Virus record (IMG/VR): IMGVR_UViG_3300031857_000265
Location: 1-52,703 of that record
Direction: 5' to 3' (one strand)
Length of the DNA: 52,703 bases
Origin: a virus
Made by a program: the position numbers and the translations under genes. Below the pieces are notes generated by a model. That model had not been told where the DNA came from. It ran no database searches and was given only the letters and a program-made list of their open reading frames with translations. Below, piece by piece: positions 41,474-50,919 of this stretch (positions within the stretch are counted from its first letter, which is position 1; each line of letters begins with the position of its first letter).

Positions 41474-43267
41474 ATGGCCGTCTATGTGAAGACCGCGGGC
41501 GGGTGGACCGAGGTCACCAACACCGCCCCCAACATCAGGGTCAAGACGGGTGCGTCCACATGGACGGAGGCATCCATCGTCTATGTGAAGAACGCATCCG
41601 GGTGGCAGGTCGTATGGGACAACGCCGCGACCCCTCCCCTCTATTCCTCGTCGTCAACCGCCGCCGCCGGCGCAGGCTCGCCGGACAAGTCGAGCTACAC
41701 GCTGAACTGGACGCAGCCGACCGTGTACAGCTTCAACAGGTACGAGTTCACCAGCGACGGTGGCACGACGTGGGGAAGCCCCAGCACCAACGCCGCGCTC
41801 AGGGCCTACACGTGGACGAACCTCGACTCGTCCACCTCCTACACGTTCGGCGTCAGGGTCGTCACCAACAGCGGGCGCACGGGCGAGCTCCTCAGGACGG
41901 ACACGACGGCGAACGGCAACCCCCAGCCCGTCACGTCGCTGTCCTCCTCGGGCATCACCCCGACGCAGGCGGACATCTCGTGGACGGCGTCGACGTCCAC
42001 CGACCTGGCCGCGTCAAACAGGTACGAGATCTGGGCATCCGGGGCGACCTCGGCGACATTCTCCCAGAACGGCACGTCGAAGACGATCACGGGGCTGACG
42101 CAGAACACCTCCTACACCTACACGGTGTACGCCGTCGACTCGGGCGGGCTCAAGTCAAGCGGGGTCTCCGTCACGTTCACGACGACGAACGCGAACCCGC
42201 CCGCGCCCACCGTCTCGGGCCTCAGCAAGCAGGACGACGGCACGAGCAGGACGACGACGGCGGCCGTCCAGAAGGGGTTGACTTTCTCGGTCTCCTACAG
42301 CGGGGAGGCCGTCTCCGCCGTGGCGGAGCTCAGGAACTCGGCGAACACGCAGACGCTCCAGACGGTGACCCTGTACGGCACGGGCAACAGGCAGACCTCG
42401 ATCAACCAGAACGTCTCGTTCACCGGCCTCTCCGAGAGCACCTCCTACATCTGCAGGGTCGTGGTGACGGACGCCAACTCCGGCAGCACCACGACCGATT
42501 CGGCCGCCTACACGACGAACGCGGCCTACGAGTACGAGAGGACGGCATCCGACAACTGGACCGTCGCCGACGTCCCCCTGACGCAGGACCGCGGCCCGAG
42601 CGCCCTCGCCATGAGGGCATCATCAAGCGTTTCGGGGCGCAGCGCCAACTCGGTGTTCTCCCCCAACGGCGGCTGGGTGTCGGGGTCCAACACGGCCTCC
42701 GAGTCCGGGACCTCCTACGAGTACATCGCGTGGCCGTTCGACTGGTCGTGGTCGGGCGTGGACAGGTACATCACCTACTACACGAGGCCGGCGGGCGGGA
42801 GCCTGGTGACGAACACGGTTCAGAACAGGTTCATCTGCGGCTTCCGCTACAGCATCTGGGTGAACGCGTCCATCAAGGACATCAAGATGTACGTCTCCCT
42901 GGGCAGGGGCTACACGACGAGCGTCAACGCCACCGATTGGAGCAACAACGGGGCGGTCCTCGGGACGATCCCGTACGGGGGCGGCAACGGGTACAACACC
43001 GCCTACACCTACTACGCCCAGAACAACTCGACGGGCGACGGCGGGGGCGACCCGAACGAGATCGACCACCTCCCGTCCGCGTACTTCTTCCCCACCCAGG
43101 CGTACGAGTGGGAGGGGTCCGGCCTCCTCATCAAGTTCACCGGCACGAGGCTGAGTACGCATACCGGGGGGTACTCGTACTCCACCGGGTTCAGGCAGAC
43201 CTGCACGGGCATGGCGGTCAAGATGCTCTACAGGAGTTCCGTGACGGAGACGCCCTACTACCGCTGA
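41474..43267 (+). CDS. Tail fibre/adhesin with fibronectin type III-like domains
   Basis: 597 aa. An N-terminal duplicated motif (VYVKTAGGWTEV, VYVKNASGWQVVW) is followed by two or three FN3-like domains (SYTLNWTQP...NRYEFTSDGG..., ITPTQADISWTAS...NRYEIWASG, SVTFTTTNANPPAPTVSGL). The C-terminal about 240 residues, rich in Tyr/Trp/Ser/Gly, look like a receptor- or sugar-binding tip. FN3 domains occur in many phage structural proteins and are believed to help weak glycan binding. No peptidase motif. Confidence 0.75.
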   Translation: MAVYVKTAGGWTEVTNTAPNIRVKTGASTWTEASIVYVKNASGWQVVWDNAATPPLYSSSSTAAAGAGSPDKSSYTLNWTQPTVYSFNRYEFTSDGGTTWGSPSTNAALRAYTWTNLDSSTSYTFGVRVVTNSGRTGELLRTDTTANGNPQPVTSLSSSGITPTQADISWTASTSTDLAASNRYEIWASGATSATFSQNGTSKTITGLTQNTSYTYTVYAVDSGGLKSSGVSVTFTTTNANPPAPTVSGLSKQDDGTSRTTTAAVQKGLTFSVSYSGEAVSAVAELRNSANTQTLQTVTLYGTGNRQTSINQNVSFTGLSESTSYICRVVVTDANSGSTTTDSAAYTTNAAYEYERTASDNWTVADVPLTQDRGPSALAMRASSSVSGRSANSVFSPNGGWVSGSNTASESGTSYEYIAWPFDWSWSGVDRYITYYTRPAGGSLVTNTVQNRFICGFRYSIWVNASIKDIKMYVSLGRGYTTSVNATDWSNNGAVLGTIPYGGGNGYNTAYTYYAQNNSTGDGGGDPNEIDHLPSAYFFPTQAYEWEGSGLLIKFTGTRLSTHTGGYSYSTGFRQTCTGMAVKMLYRSSVTETPYYR

Positions 43268-43297
43268 CGTCTAGGGTTTCCCGGCAGGGGTGGCGTG

Positions 43298-43303
43298 TAG
43301 TGT
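43298..43303 (+). promoter_or_regulatory. -10 element, leaderless type, for the membrane/coiled-coil gene
   Basis: TAGTGT, preceded directly by TG, ends 7 nt before ATG 43311, and there is no Shine-Dalgarno sequence. It lies in the only gap between the FN3 fibre gene and this gene. Confidence 0.45.
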
Positions 43304-43310
43304 CTCCTCG

Positions 43311-43694
43311 ATGTCCCCGGAAGCAGCCTCAGGAGTAACAGCCGTAGTCGTGGCCCTGATCTCGGGGCTTTTCGTCTGGCACACCCAGAAGGACGGCAAC
43401 AAAGTGTCGAAGATCAACGCCGTCATGGACGCATACGACTCAATCGTCAAGAACCTGCAGGCCGAGGTCGACAGGATGAAGCACGACATGGACGACATGA
43501 GGTCGGCCATGGAGGAGTGCGAGAGGCGCAACCAAGCCCTCGGAGCAGAGATCGCTAGCCTCAAGCAACAGGTCGAGAGCCTCGGCGGAAAGCCCGCCTC
43601 GGAGTCGGTCGCCGCGAAGAAGCCGGCCCGCAAGGCCCCGGCGGCCAAGAAGACCCCCGCAACGAGGACTGCCAGGAAGACGAAGGGGGCCTGA
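43311..43694 (+). CDS. Small protein with one membrane segment, coiled coil and Lys/Ala-rich tail
   Basis: 127 aa from ATG 43311. Residues about 7-23 (ASGVTAVVVALISGLFVW) form a transmembrane or signal-anchor segment; about 38-90 is coiled coil (IVKNLQAEVDRMKHDMDDMRSA...); the end (KKPARKAPAAKKTPATRTARKTKGA) is histone-H1-like and basic. It could be a spanin- or holin-like lysis protein, or a membrane-bound regulator, but no lysis gene is next to it. The leaderless-type promoter suggests separate timing from the fibres. Confidence 0.55.
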   Translation: MSPEAASGVTAVVVALISGLFVWHTQKDGNKVSKINAVMDAYDSIVKNLQAEVDRMKHDMDDMRSAMEECERRNQALGAEIASLKQQVESLGGKPASESVAAKKPARKAPAAKKTPATRTARKTKGA

Positions 43695-43695
43695 C

Positions 43696-43911
43696 GTGGT
43701 CGGTGACGGCGACGACGAGGCCGTCATCCGGGAAGCCATGTCGGCACTATCCCCGGAGGGCGGGGTCGTCACCCACTGGGTGATGGTCATGGAGGTCTTC
43801 ACCGACGAGGACAGGGATCTCCACGTCGCAACCTCGCAGGGGATGACGCCGTGGATGATGATGGGGATGCTCGAGGCCGCCAAGGAGATGACGCTGCCGG
43901 AAGAGGAATGA
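43696..43911 (+). CDS. Small conserved phage protein of unknown function
   Basis: 71 aa from GTG 43696, one base after the upstream stop. The sequence has Met-rich helices and the pattern GGVVTHWVMVMEV...LHVATSQGMTPWMMMGML, which recurs in short actinophage proteins. No known motif. Confidence 0.5.
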   Translation: MVGDGDDEAVIREAMSALSPEGGVVTHWVMVMEVFTDEDRDLHVATSQGMTPWMMMGMLEAAKEMTLPEEE

Positions 43912-43913
43912 CC

Positions 43914-43922
43914 TGCTACCGT
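43914..43922 (+). promoter_or_regulatory. Extended -10 promoter element before the collagen-like fibre genes
   Basis: TGCTACCGT begins 3 bases after the stop of the small gene, with GTG 43974 downstream behind GGGAGGT. It is the same element as at 3591, 15369 and, on the other strand, 20041. Confidence 0.45.
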
Positions 43923-43973
43923 ACCCGTGTTGCGCAACGCCTATGATTGCCATGTCAATCGGGAGGTAATCTG

Positions 43974-44339
43974 GTGATCGCCGGCATCTACAACATCACC
44001 TGCGACCAGGGGAGCACGTTCGAGCGCGTGTTCAGGGTTACCTATCAGGACGACATCGACCCCAACCTGTACCACCCCTACGACTTCTCGGGGTACACGG
44101 CGAGGATGCACATCCGCCGGGACGTTTCCGCCACCTCGACGCTCGCCATCCTCACGACCGAGAACGGCTCGATCTCCATCGACGGCCCCGAGGGGGTCGT
44201 CACCATCTCCATGACCGCCTCCCAGACGGCGGCGATCGAGCGTTCGGGCGTCTACGACATCGAGCTGATCGCCCCCAACCTCAGCGTCCAGAAGATCGTC
44301 CGCGGGGACTTCAACCTCAACCTGGAGGTGACGAGGTGA
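43974..44339 (+). CDS. Beta-rich fibre-associated protein (phage tail N-terminal attachment type)
   Basis: 121 aa. GTG 43974 is chosen for the GGGAGGT site 6 bases upstream. The pattern YNITCDQGSTFERVFRVTY...SGYTARMHIRRDVSATSTLAIL and SGVYDIELI is common in small proteins encoded just before fibre genes (BppU N-domain-like beta sandwich). It may help attach the fibre to the baseplate. GTGA overlap with the next gene. Confidence 0.6.
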   Translation: MIAGIYNITCDQGSTFERVFRVTYQDDIDPNLYHPYDFSGYTARMHIRRDVSATSTLAILTTENGSISIDGPEGVVTISMTASQTAAIERSGVYDIELIAPNLSVQKIVRGDFNLNLEVTR

Positions 44340-44944
44340 GCGAGACGAGGATCGTCGTCGGGCAGGAGGTAAGCAACGTCTACATCTCCGCCGACACGAC
44401 CAACCTCGTCGAGGTCACCGATTCCTCGCAGAACCTCGTCGTCGTTTCCCAAGAGTTGCAGAACGTCATCAACGTCGTCACCCGGGGGATGCAGGGTCCG
44501 GCGGGCACGCAGATCATCGACGGGGAGGGTGCGCCGTCCAACTCGATCGGCAGGATCGGCGACTACTTCTTCGACAGACCGAACGGGAGGCTGTACGGCC
44601 CCAAGACGGCCCTCGGGTGGGGCAACACCTACATCCAACTGGCCGCGTACCTGGCCCTCAACGACCTCACGGACGTGCAGTCGGCCGGGGCGGCCGACCA
44701 GGACGTCCTCATGTACAGGGACGCGACCGACACGTGGGTCAACCAGCGGATAAGGTACAGGCACGAACAGCCCGTCCCGTCCGACGAGTGGACGGTGAAC
44801 CACGGTCTCAACACCAAGCCCGCCGCCGTGTCGGTGTTCGACACCTCCCAGGAGATGGTGTTCGGCGAGGTTGACCACGTGAACGAATCGCAGCTCATCC
44901 TCAGGTTCAGCGCGGCCTTCGCGGGGGTGGCGTACCTGACATGA
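44336..44944 (+). CDS. Tail fibre protein with short collagen-like element
   Basis: 202 aa from GTG 44336. A beta-rich N-terminus is followed by [18 protein letters not shown] and [17 protein letters not shown], a typical fibre neck found with collagen-like stalks. The C-terminus ([21 protein letters not shown]...ILRFS) is a fibre-tip beta domain. Its stop overlaps the ATG of the giant collagen-like fibre. Confidence 0.7.
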   Translation: MSETRIVVGQEVSNVYISADTTNLVEVTDSSQNLVVVSQELQNVINVVTRGMQGPAGTQIIDGEGAPSNSIGRIGDYFFDRPNGRLYGPKTALGWGNTYIQLAAYLALNDLTDVQSAGAADQDVLMYRDATDTWVNQRIRYRHEQPVPSDEWTVNHGLNTKPAAVSVFDTSQEMVFGEVDHVNESQLILRFSAAFAGVAYLT

Positions 44945-47900
44945 GCGTCAAGCACCTATCCCTCATCAACGCCTCAGGGCTGTCCGTCCACGGCGTCGAG
45001 ATCGACCCGTACGGCGCGACGACGGGGCAGATCCTCAGGTACAACGGGACGAAGTTCGTCCCGGCGCAGAGCATCGACGGGGTCGTCATCACGTCGGCGC
45101 ACGACGGGCAGATCCTCATCTACAACGGCACGAACTGGGTCAACGGCTCCTACCCGACGAACGAGCCGACCGGCCACGAGGACGCCACCCAGAGCACGCT
45201 CGACTTCGACACGGGCACGCGCATCTTCACCATCGCCCCAGCGTCGACCTCTCACGCCGTGTGGTGCAACGGCAAGCGGTACGTAAAGACGACGGCCGAG
45301 ACCGTCACCCTCCCGAACCAGTCGGATCTCTACTTCGTCTACTACAACTCGTCGGGATCGCTCGCCTACTCGACGACGTTCTTCGACCTCCAGACGCAGG
45401 CCCCGGTCGCCTACATCTACTGGAACTCCACGGACGGGGCCGACCACTTCTTCGCCGACGAGCGCCACGGCATCACCATGGACTGGGCGACGCACGAGTA
45501 CCTCCACAGGACCAGGGGGGCGGCGATCGCCGGCGGCTTCGGGGTCAACAACTACACGACCACGGGCAACGGCTCGCTGGACGCCCACGCCAAGATCGAC
45601 ATCGCTAACGGCGTCTTCTTCGACGAGGACAAGAAGATCGAGATCACCCACTCGGCCTCGCCGGTGTACCACTCGTTCCAGCAGGTGCTCCAAGGCGGGG
45701 CGGAGATACCGATCTTCTACCGCACCAACAGCCACTACAGGAGGGACGCCGCCACCAAGTTCCCGATGAAGCAGGGCACGGCGAGGGTCACCTACAACAA
45801 CTACAGCGGCGGGTTGTGGTCCACCCCAGACATCGACAACAACAAGTTCGGCGTCACCTTCGTCGTCGCCACGAACGACGTCCACGCCCCCGTGATCGGC
45901 ATGCTCGGCCAGGCCCAGTACACCGACCAGGGGTCGGCGGAGGCGGCGAGGTGGGAGGACATGGTCCTCGACGACTTCCCGGTCTACGAGTTCCGCCCCC
46001 TCTACAAGATCGTCTACCAGACGGCCAACGCCTACGCGAACACGCCCCACGCCAGGATCACCGCGGTCGTCGACATGCGTGTCGCCCTCACGCCCGGCGG
46101 CTCCGTCCCGGCGACCCCGGTGACAGACCACGGCTCCATGACCGGCCTGTCCGACGACGACCACACGCAGTACCTCACCGATGCGAGGCACGACGCCCTA
46201 GATCACAGCACCGCGCTCGGGTCCGCCGTCCTCGACGACCTCGGCGACGTGTCCGTCCCGTCCCCGTCGTCCATGGACGTCCTCCAGTGGAACGGCACGG
46301 CGTGGGTCGGTTCGCAGGTCGTCGGGCCACAAGGTGCACAGGGCACCCAGGGACCCCAGGGGCCACAGGGCGACACCGGCGCACAGGGCGCACAGGGAGC
46401 TGTGGGCGCACAGGGAACGACCGGACCGCAGGGCGCGCAAGGCGGGGCTGGACCCCAGGGCGCACAGGGTCCGGAGGGCTCGGCCGGCACTCAGGGACCG
46501 CAGGGCTCGCAGGGCGCGACGGGCAGCGAAGGCGCACAGGGCCCGACCGGACCACAGGGACCACAGGGGGACGTGGGGCCACAGGGGGTTCAGGGAGCGC
46601 AGGGTCCCACGGGTCCCCAAGGGTCGGTCGGACCCCAGGGGTCCCAAGGCGCCACCGGGCCACAGGGCGAACAGGGTGCGCAAGGTGTTCCCGGACCGCA
46701 GGGAGAACCTGGCCCCCAAGGAGCACAAGGCGCGACCGGCAGCACCGGCCCGCAGGGACCCCAGGGTTCGGAGGGTCCACAAGGACCGCAGGGCGACATC
46801 GGCGTGCAGGGTCCGCAGGGACCGCAGGGCGATACCGGCGCACAGGGTCCGCAGGGTGCGCAGGGCGCACAAGGGGCGACCGGGCCACAGGGGGTCGAGG
46901 GACCGCAGGGCGCCGAGGGCGCACAAGGACCGTCGGGTCCGCAGGGCGGTGCTGGCCCACAGGGGCCGCAGGGCGACGTCGGGCCCCAGGGACCGCATGG
47001 CTCGACTGGCGCACAGGGGGCGACGGGATCGCAGGGTGCCGAGGGACCGCAGGGTGCGGTGGGGCCACAGGGCGCCACGGGTCCCCAGGGTCCGCAAGGC
47101 TCGACCGGCCCGCAGGGTTCGGTCGGACCACAGGGCGAGGTCGGCCCGCAGGGCGCGACCGGACCGCAGGGGTCGGTCGGACCACAGGGTGACACGGGAC
47201 CGCAGGGGTCAACCGGACCGCAGGGTGCGACGGGAGCGCAGGGACCGCAGGGGGCCGCCGGCCAGTCCTCGAGCTTCTACAAGTACAAGGTGACGACGGG
47301 CTCGACGAGCGGCAACCCCGGCACGTCGTACATCTCGTACAACAACTCCTCGCAGACGTCGGCAACACAACTGCAGGTGAACCACATCGACCTCGACGGT
47401 TACGACATCGACCTGTTCCTCGGCGTCATCTCCACCGGCGATGTCGTCTACATCCAGGACGCCGGCAACTCGAACAACTATCAGAAGTTCATCGCAACGG
47501 GGACTGTTACCGACCACGGGAACTCGTGGGTCGACATCCCTGTGTCGCACGACTCCTCGGGCGGTAGCGGCCTCTCTGGATTCGCCAACGACCTCGGCGT
47601 TCTCCTCGTCATCGCCAACATCGGCCCGCAGGGTCCGCAGGGAGCCGCCGGGTCAAACGGCGCACAGGGCGCTACGGGGGCGCAAGGGGCGACGGGTGCC
47701 CAGGGTCCCCAAGGGGCCACCGGCGACACCGGACCCCAAGGTGCGGTCGGCCCGCAGGGTGCGGTCGGCCCGCAGGGATCACAGGGCGGGGACGGAGCAC
47801 AGGGGTCGACCGGCCCACAGGGCGCGACGGGGCCACAAGGGGCGGAAGGCCCACAGGGCGCGACGGGGTCACAAGGGGCGGAAGGCCCACAGGGCGATAC

Positions 47901-49470
47901 TGGCCCGCAGGGTTCGGTTGGCCCGCAGGGCGATGTCGGCCCACAAGGCGCGACTGGTCCACAAGGCGCGACAGGGCCGCAGGGCGCGACGGGGCCACAG
48001 GGGGATGTCGGCGCACAGGGTGCCACCGGTGCGCAGGGCGCGACGGGACCGCAGGGGGCAACGGGGGCGCAGGGGGCAACGGGGGCGCAGGGACCGCAGG
48101 GGACGACAGGCCCCCAGGGGGACACCGGCCCCCAGGGCGCGACGGGTGCGACGGGAGCCCAGGGGTCGCAGGGACCCTCCGGGCCACAGGGTGCGACGGG
48201 CCCGCAAGGACCGCAGGGCGCAACGGGGCCCCAAGGCGCCACGGGCGCACAAGGCGCACAAGGCGCACAAGGCGGCACCGGGCCACAGGGCGCGACCGGG
48301 CCACAGGGTGCGACGGGTCCCCAGGGCGCGACCGGCGCCCAGGGCGCGACTGGCCCCCAGGGCGCAACCGGCGCAACGGGTTCGCAGGGTCCGCAGGGTT
48401 CCCAGGGCGCAACCGGGGCGACGGGCTCGCAGGGTCCGCAGGGCGCACAGGGGCCAAGCGGCCCGACGGGGACCCTCGACGCCCTGTCCGACGTGACGGC
48501 CCCGTCGCCATCGCCGACGGACTTCCTGATGTGGAACGGAACCGCATGGGTGAACGAGGCGATCAGCCTCGGCACGGACACCACCGGCAACTATGTATCC
48601 GGCGTCTCCGCCGGGACCGGCATCAGCGTCTCGCACACCCCCGCCGAGGGTTCCACGGCGACCGTCTCGGTTGACACCACCTACTCCGGCTTCGCCCCCG
48701 TCGGTGCGATGCTGCCGTGGGCCGGTGGCGCCAACACGACGGCCACGTACACGAACTCGGACGTGCCGTCGGGGTGGTTGTTGTGCGACGGCCAGGCCGT
48801 TTCCAGGACAGGCACCTACGCCGCCCTGTTCGCCGTCATCGGGATCCGCTACGGGCAGGGCGATGGCAGCACGACGTTCAACCTGCCGAACCTCATGGGG
48901 CAGATCCCCGTCGGCAGCAAGACCGCGAACGCGGCGACGAACAACGTTCGCGTCACCTCGGTCTCCATCTCCACGGCGAACAGCACGGCGAACCACGCCC
49001 ACTCGATGAACGCATCGAGCATAACGAACGCAAACGCCGTGGCCGACCACGCCCACAGCATGAACGCCTCGAACGTGACCATCACGGCAGACCAGGGCGG
49101 GCACACCCACTACACGGCCGGCAACATCACGATTGTCGCCGCCAACGACGACCACGTGCACCCGTACTTCAAGCCCAACTCCGGCGTGAACGGATACAAC
49201 ACCGGTACTGCCACCGTCTTCAGCCACACGCACAACTCGGGCTGGAACTCGTTGAACGCACAGGGCGGCAACGTGACCGCCCTCTCGTCGACGCACAACC
49301 ACTTAGCGTCGGTCTCCGTCGGTACGCCGGTGGCGACCTCGGGCAACGCGACGCTACACTCGCACACGAACACGATAAGCATCGGTACGCCGGTGGCGAC
49401 GTCCGGGAACGACACCGCCCACTCACACACCACGGCGGGACAGAACGTCGTGTGGATTATCAGGTTCTGA
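44941..49470 (+). CDS. Giant collagen-like tail fibre with tail-collar domain and HxH tip
   Basis: 1509 aa. N-terminal beta domains (1-460) include [16 protein letters not shown], a trimerisation element of fibres. Gly-X-Y block I spans about 462-773, a beta domain 774-893, and block II 895-1177, roughly 200 triplets dominated by GPQ, GAQ, GAT and GDT. Two copies of a PSPS-x-x-D-x-L-x-WNGTAWV module flank the stalk region. A phage tail-collar domain (about 1250-1320; [29 protein letters not shown]) precedes a tip with eight HxH motifs (about 1350-1495), like the iron-binding end of T4 gp37, and the terminus WIIRF. It is probably the main receptor-binding fibre. A hydroxylase and a glycosyltransferase lie downstream. 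Confidence 0.9.
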   Translation: MSVKHLSLINASGLSVHGVEIDPYGATTGQILRYNGTKFVPAQSIDGVVITSAHDGQILIYNGTNWVNGSYPTNEPTGHEDATQSTLDFDTGTRIFTIAPASTSHAVWCNGKRYVKTTAETVTLPNQSDLYFVYYNSSGSLAYSTTFFDLQTQAPVAYIYWNSTDGADHFFADERHGITMDWATHEYLHRTRGAAIAGGFGVNNYTTTGNGSLDAHAKIDIANGVFFDEDKKIEITHSASPVYHSFQQVLQGGAEIPIFYRTNSHYRRDAATKFPMKQGTARVTYNNYSGGLWSTPDIDNNKFGVTFVVATNDVHAPVIGMLGQAQYTDQGSAEAARWEDMVLDDFPVYEFRPLYKIVYQTANAYANTPHARITAVVDMRVALTPGGSVPATPVTDHGSMTGLSDDDHTQYLTDARHDALDHSTALGSAVLDDLGDVSVPSPSSMDVLQWNGTAWVGSQVVGPQGAQGTQGPQGPQGDTGAQGAQGAVGAQGTTGPQGAQGGAGPQGAQGPEGSAGTQGPQGSQGATGSEGAQGPTGPQGPQGDVGPQGVQGAQGPTGPQGSVGPQGSQGATGPQGEQGAQGVPGPQGEPGPQGAQGATGSTGPQGPQGSEGPQGPQGDIGVQGPQGPQGDTGAQGPQGAQGAQGATGPQGVEGPQGAEGAQGPSGPQGGAGPQGPQGDVGPQGPHGSTGAQGATGSQGAEGPQGAVGPQGATGPQGPQGSTGPQGSVGPQGEVGPQGATGPQGSVGPQGDTGPQGSTGPQGATGAQGPQGAAGQSSSFYKYKVTTGSTSGNPGTSYISYNNSSQTSATQLQVNHIDLDGYDIDLFLGVISTGDVVYIQDAGNSNNYQKFIATGTVTDHGNSWVDIPVSHDSSGGSGLSGFANDLGVLLVIANIGPQGPQGAAGSNGAQGATGAQGATGAQGPQGATGDTGPQGAVGPQGAVGPQGSQGGDGAQGSTGPQGATGPQGAEGPQGATGSQGAEGPQGDTGPQGSVGPQGDVGPQGATGPQGATGPQGATGPQGDVGAQGATGAQGATGPQGATGAQGATGAQGPQGTTGPQGDTGPQGATGATGAQGSQGPSGPQGATGPQGPQGATGPQGATGAQGAQGAQGGTGPQGATGPQGATGPQGATGAQGATGPQGATGATGSQGPQGSQGATGATGSQGPQGAQGPSGPTGTLDALSDVTAPSPSPTDFLMWNGTAWVNEAISLGTDTTGNYVSGVSAGTGISVSHTPAEGSTATVSVDTTYSGFAPVGAMLPWAGGANTTATYTNSDVPSGWLLCDGQAVSRTGTYAALFAVIGIRYGQGDGSTTFNLPNLMGQIPVGSKTANAATNNVRVTSVSISTANSTANHAHSMNASSITNANAVADHAHSMNASNVTITADQGGHTHYTAGNITIVAANDDHVHPYFKPNSGVNGYNTGTATVFSHTHNSGWNSLNAQGGNVTALSSTHNHLASVSVGTPVATSGNATLHSHTNTISIGTPVATSGNDTAHSHTTAGQNVVWIIRF
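46324..47260 (+). repeat. Collagen-like Gly-X-Y coding repeat, block I
   Basis: About 104 consecutive 9-bp units encode G-X-Y with Gln or Thr most often in Y and Pro, Ala or Asp in X. Synonymous codons vary (CAG/CAA, GGC/GGG/GGT, CCG/CCC/CCA), so the array is old or kept apart by drift, though local duplications are visible. Such arrays readily expand or contract by recombination. Confidence 0.9.
47623..48470 (+). repeat. Collagen-like Gly-X-Y coding repeat, block II
   Basis: About 94 units of 9 bp. It is more uniform than block I, with runs of GCG-ACG (GAT) and CAG. At least one longer tandem duplication is visible near 47825-47895 (GPQGATG(S/P)QGAEGPQ unit). More recent expansion than in block I is inferred. 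Confidence 0.85.
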
Positions 49471-49483
49471 CCAGGAGGGTTGG

Positions 49484-50185
49484 ATGAGGATCCAGGACGC
49501 ACCGAGGACCGACGGCATGGCCCCATTGCCCGGTTACTTCTACAAGAAACCAGGAGTCTCCGACCACTACGGGCTCTTCTCCTTCACGAGGATCATCAAC
49601 CCGTCGGAGGAGGACTTCTCGGAGGTCGCCAGCGAACAGAGGTGCGACACGATGTCGACCGTCGGCCCGACGGGGTTCCACCGGTGGGACGACGGGCGGG
49701 GCACGTGTTCGTGCGGGTCGGCGGACAGGCCGTACAGGTTGACGGGCCACCACCACATCACATTCCCCGAGTTGAAGGTGCTCGCCCCCGTAATCGACGT
49801 TCGCCCGTACACGATCATCATGTACATGGAGCTGAAGAACCCCGCCGACGAGGTCGCCAGCATCGAGGGGCTGCACACGGAGCATTGCCGCACCCTCCAA
49901 GAACTGTTCAGGCTCATGTACGAGTGGAAGTACGCCCACGACATACTCGGCAGCAGGGAGGAGATGGCGAAGGTCTGCGCGGGGGCGATCAACATGCTCG
50001 ACATACCTGCGGAGGTCCAGCGGTGGATCACCGAGGAGATGCCTCCCGAGAAGGTCGGGCGCTACCTAGCCGGCTCGACGGAGGCGAGGACAAGAAACGA
50101 AGACATCCCGGACATCCCTGATCTGTTCGGCGAATGGTTGTACGGCAAGATCAGCACGACAAGGGGTATTGGGACCTATGGATAA
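49484..50185 (+). CDS. Hypothetical protein between collagen-like fibre and prolyl hydroxylase
   Basis: 233 aa from ATG 49484 with AGGAGGG upstream. It contains CDTMSTVGPTGFHRW, GTCSCGS and RLTGHHH, a possible metal-binding cluster, then a helical C-terminal half (LHTEHCRTLQELFRLMYEWKY...). I do not recognise the family. It is in one operon with the oxygenase (8-base overlap), so it may share its substrate or act as a fibre chaperone. Confidence 0.5.
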   Translation: MRIQDAPRTDGMAPLPGYFYKKPGVSDHYGLFSFTRIINPSEEDFSEVASEQRCDTMSTVGPTGFHRWDDGRGTCSCGSADRPYRLTGHHHITFPELKVLAPVIDVRPYTIIMYMELKNPADEVASIEGLHTEHCRTLQELFRLMYEWKYAHDILGSREEMAKVCAGAINMLDIPAEVQRWITEEMPPEKVGRYLAGSTEARTRNEDIPDIPDLFGEWLYGKISTTRGIGTYG

Positions 50186-50891
50186 TGTCGGGTTCAGGTG
50201 GCTCGGCGGGCCGCAAACGGGGATTCTCGTCATTGACGGCCTCGTCGGGGAGGAGACCGTGGGCAGGCTGCTCGAGAAGATCGCACCGATCTACGCCACG
50301 ACGGCGAAACAGGGCAGGACGCTGGGCGGTCTCGACACGGCGACGAAGTACAGCATGGATCTCGGCCTGAGCGAGCACAACGCCGCCGAGAGCGGCTACG
50401 AATGGGACGAGGAGTACGCCGACATAGAGCAGTCGTTGACCCTCTCGCTCACCATCGCGGTCAACTACTACAAGTCCAAGGTCAGGTCGTTGTACTCGTG
50501 GAACGACATCGAGGACACGGGGTTCAACATCCAGATGTACCCCGCCTACTTTGGCAGGTACGTCGAACACGTTGACTCGTCGCCGGCGGACACGAGGTCG
50601 ATCTCGAGGGTCCTCGCGGCCCTCTTCTACCTGAACGACGTGGACCTGGGCGGGGAGACGTCTTTCCCGGATCACGGGCTTGAGGTGAAGCCGAGGGCCG
50701 GCAGGCTGGTCCTCTTCCCCGCCCTCTGGACGCACACCCACAAGGCGGAAGTACCGCTCTCGGGGGACAAGTGGATCATCAACACCTTCCTCGTCTCCGG
50801 CACGGCCATGAACATGGTGAGGCACTACGAGGCACGGGACGAACGACACCACCACCACGATCACGAGGCGCATCACGACCACCAGCACTAA
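50178..50891 (+). CDS. 2OG-Fe(II) oxygenase of the prolyl-4-hydroxylase type, His-rich tail
   Basis: 237 aa from ATG 50178. The double-stranded beta-helix has QMYPAYFGRYVEHVDSS with iron ligands H131 and D133, VLAALFYLNDVDLGGETSF, GLEVKPRAGRLVLFPALWTH, distal His H188 and K198. The H-to-K spacing of ten residues is that of collagen prolyl 4-hydroxylases, where the Lys binds 2-oxoglutarate. The last about 22 residues have many His (HHHHDHEAHHDHQH), perhaps an iron store. The nearest obvious Gly-X-Y substrate is the fibre two genes upstream. Hydroxylation of another protein or a free amino acid is possible. Confidence 0.85.
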   Translation: MDNVGFRWLGGPQTGILVIDGLVGEETVGRLLEKIAPIYATTAKQGRTLGGLDTATKYSMDLGLSEHNAAESGYEWDEEYADIEQSLTLSLTIAVNYYKSKVRSLYSWNDIEDTGFNIQMYPAYFGRYVEHVDSSPADTRSISRVLAALFYLNDVDLGGETSFPDHGLEVKPRAGRLVLFPALWTHTHKAEVPLSGDKWIINTFLVSGTAMNMVRHYEARDERHHHHDHEAHHDHQH

Positions 50892-50905
50892 CAAGAGGTG
50901 GTCTT

Positions 50906-50913
50906 TGTAGGAT
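50906..50913 (+). promoter_or_regulatory. -10 element, leaderless type, for the glycosyltransferase gene
   Basis: TG followed directly by TAGGAT ends 6 nt before ATG 50920, with no Shine-Dalgarno sequence. It lies in the 28-bp gap after the oxygenase. Confidence 0.4.
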
Positions 50914-50919
50914 GTGCCG

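Noticed and set aside
46590-47195. Minus-strand frame rich in Cys-Gly-Pro repeats opposite the collagen-like blocks (also near 47481-48590)
   Set aside because: It is the exact antisense of the Gly-X-Y coding repeat. Its regularity comes from the 9-bp units, and it has no ribosome site.
46324-48470. CRISPR-like regularly spaced repeats
   Set aside because: The repeats are 9-bp in-frame Gly-X-Y units without unique spacers; no cas genes are nearby. The Cas4-like gene belongs to the recombination operon.
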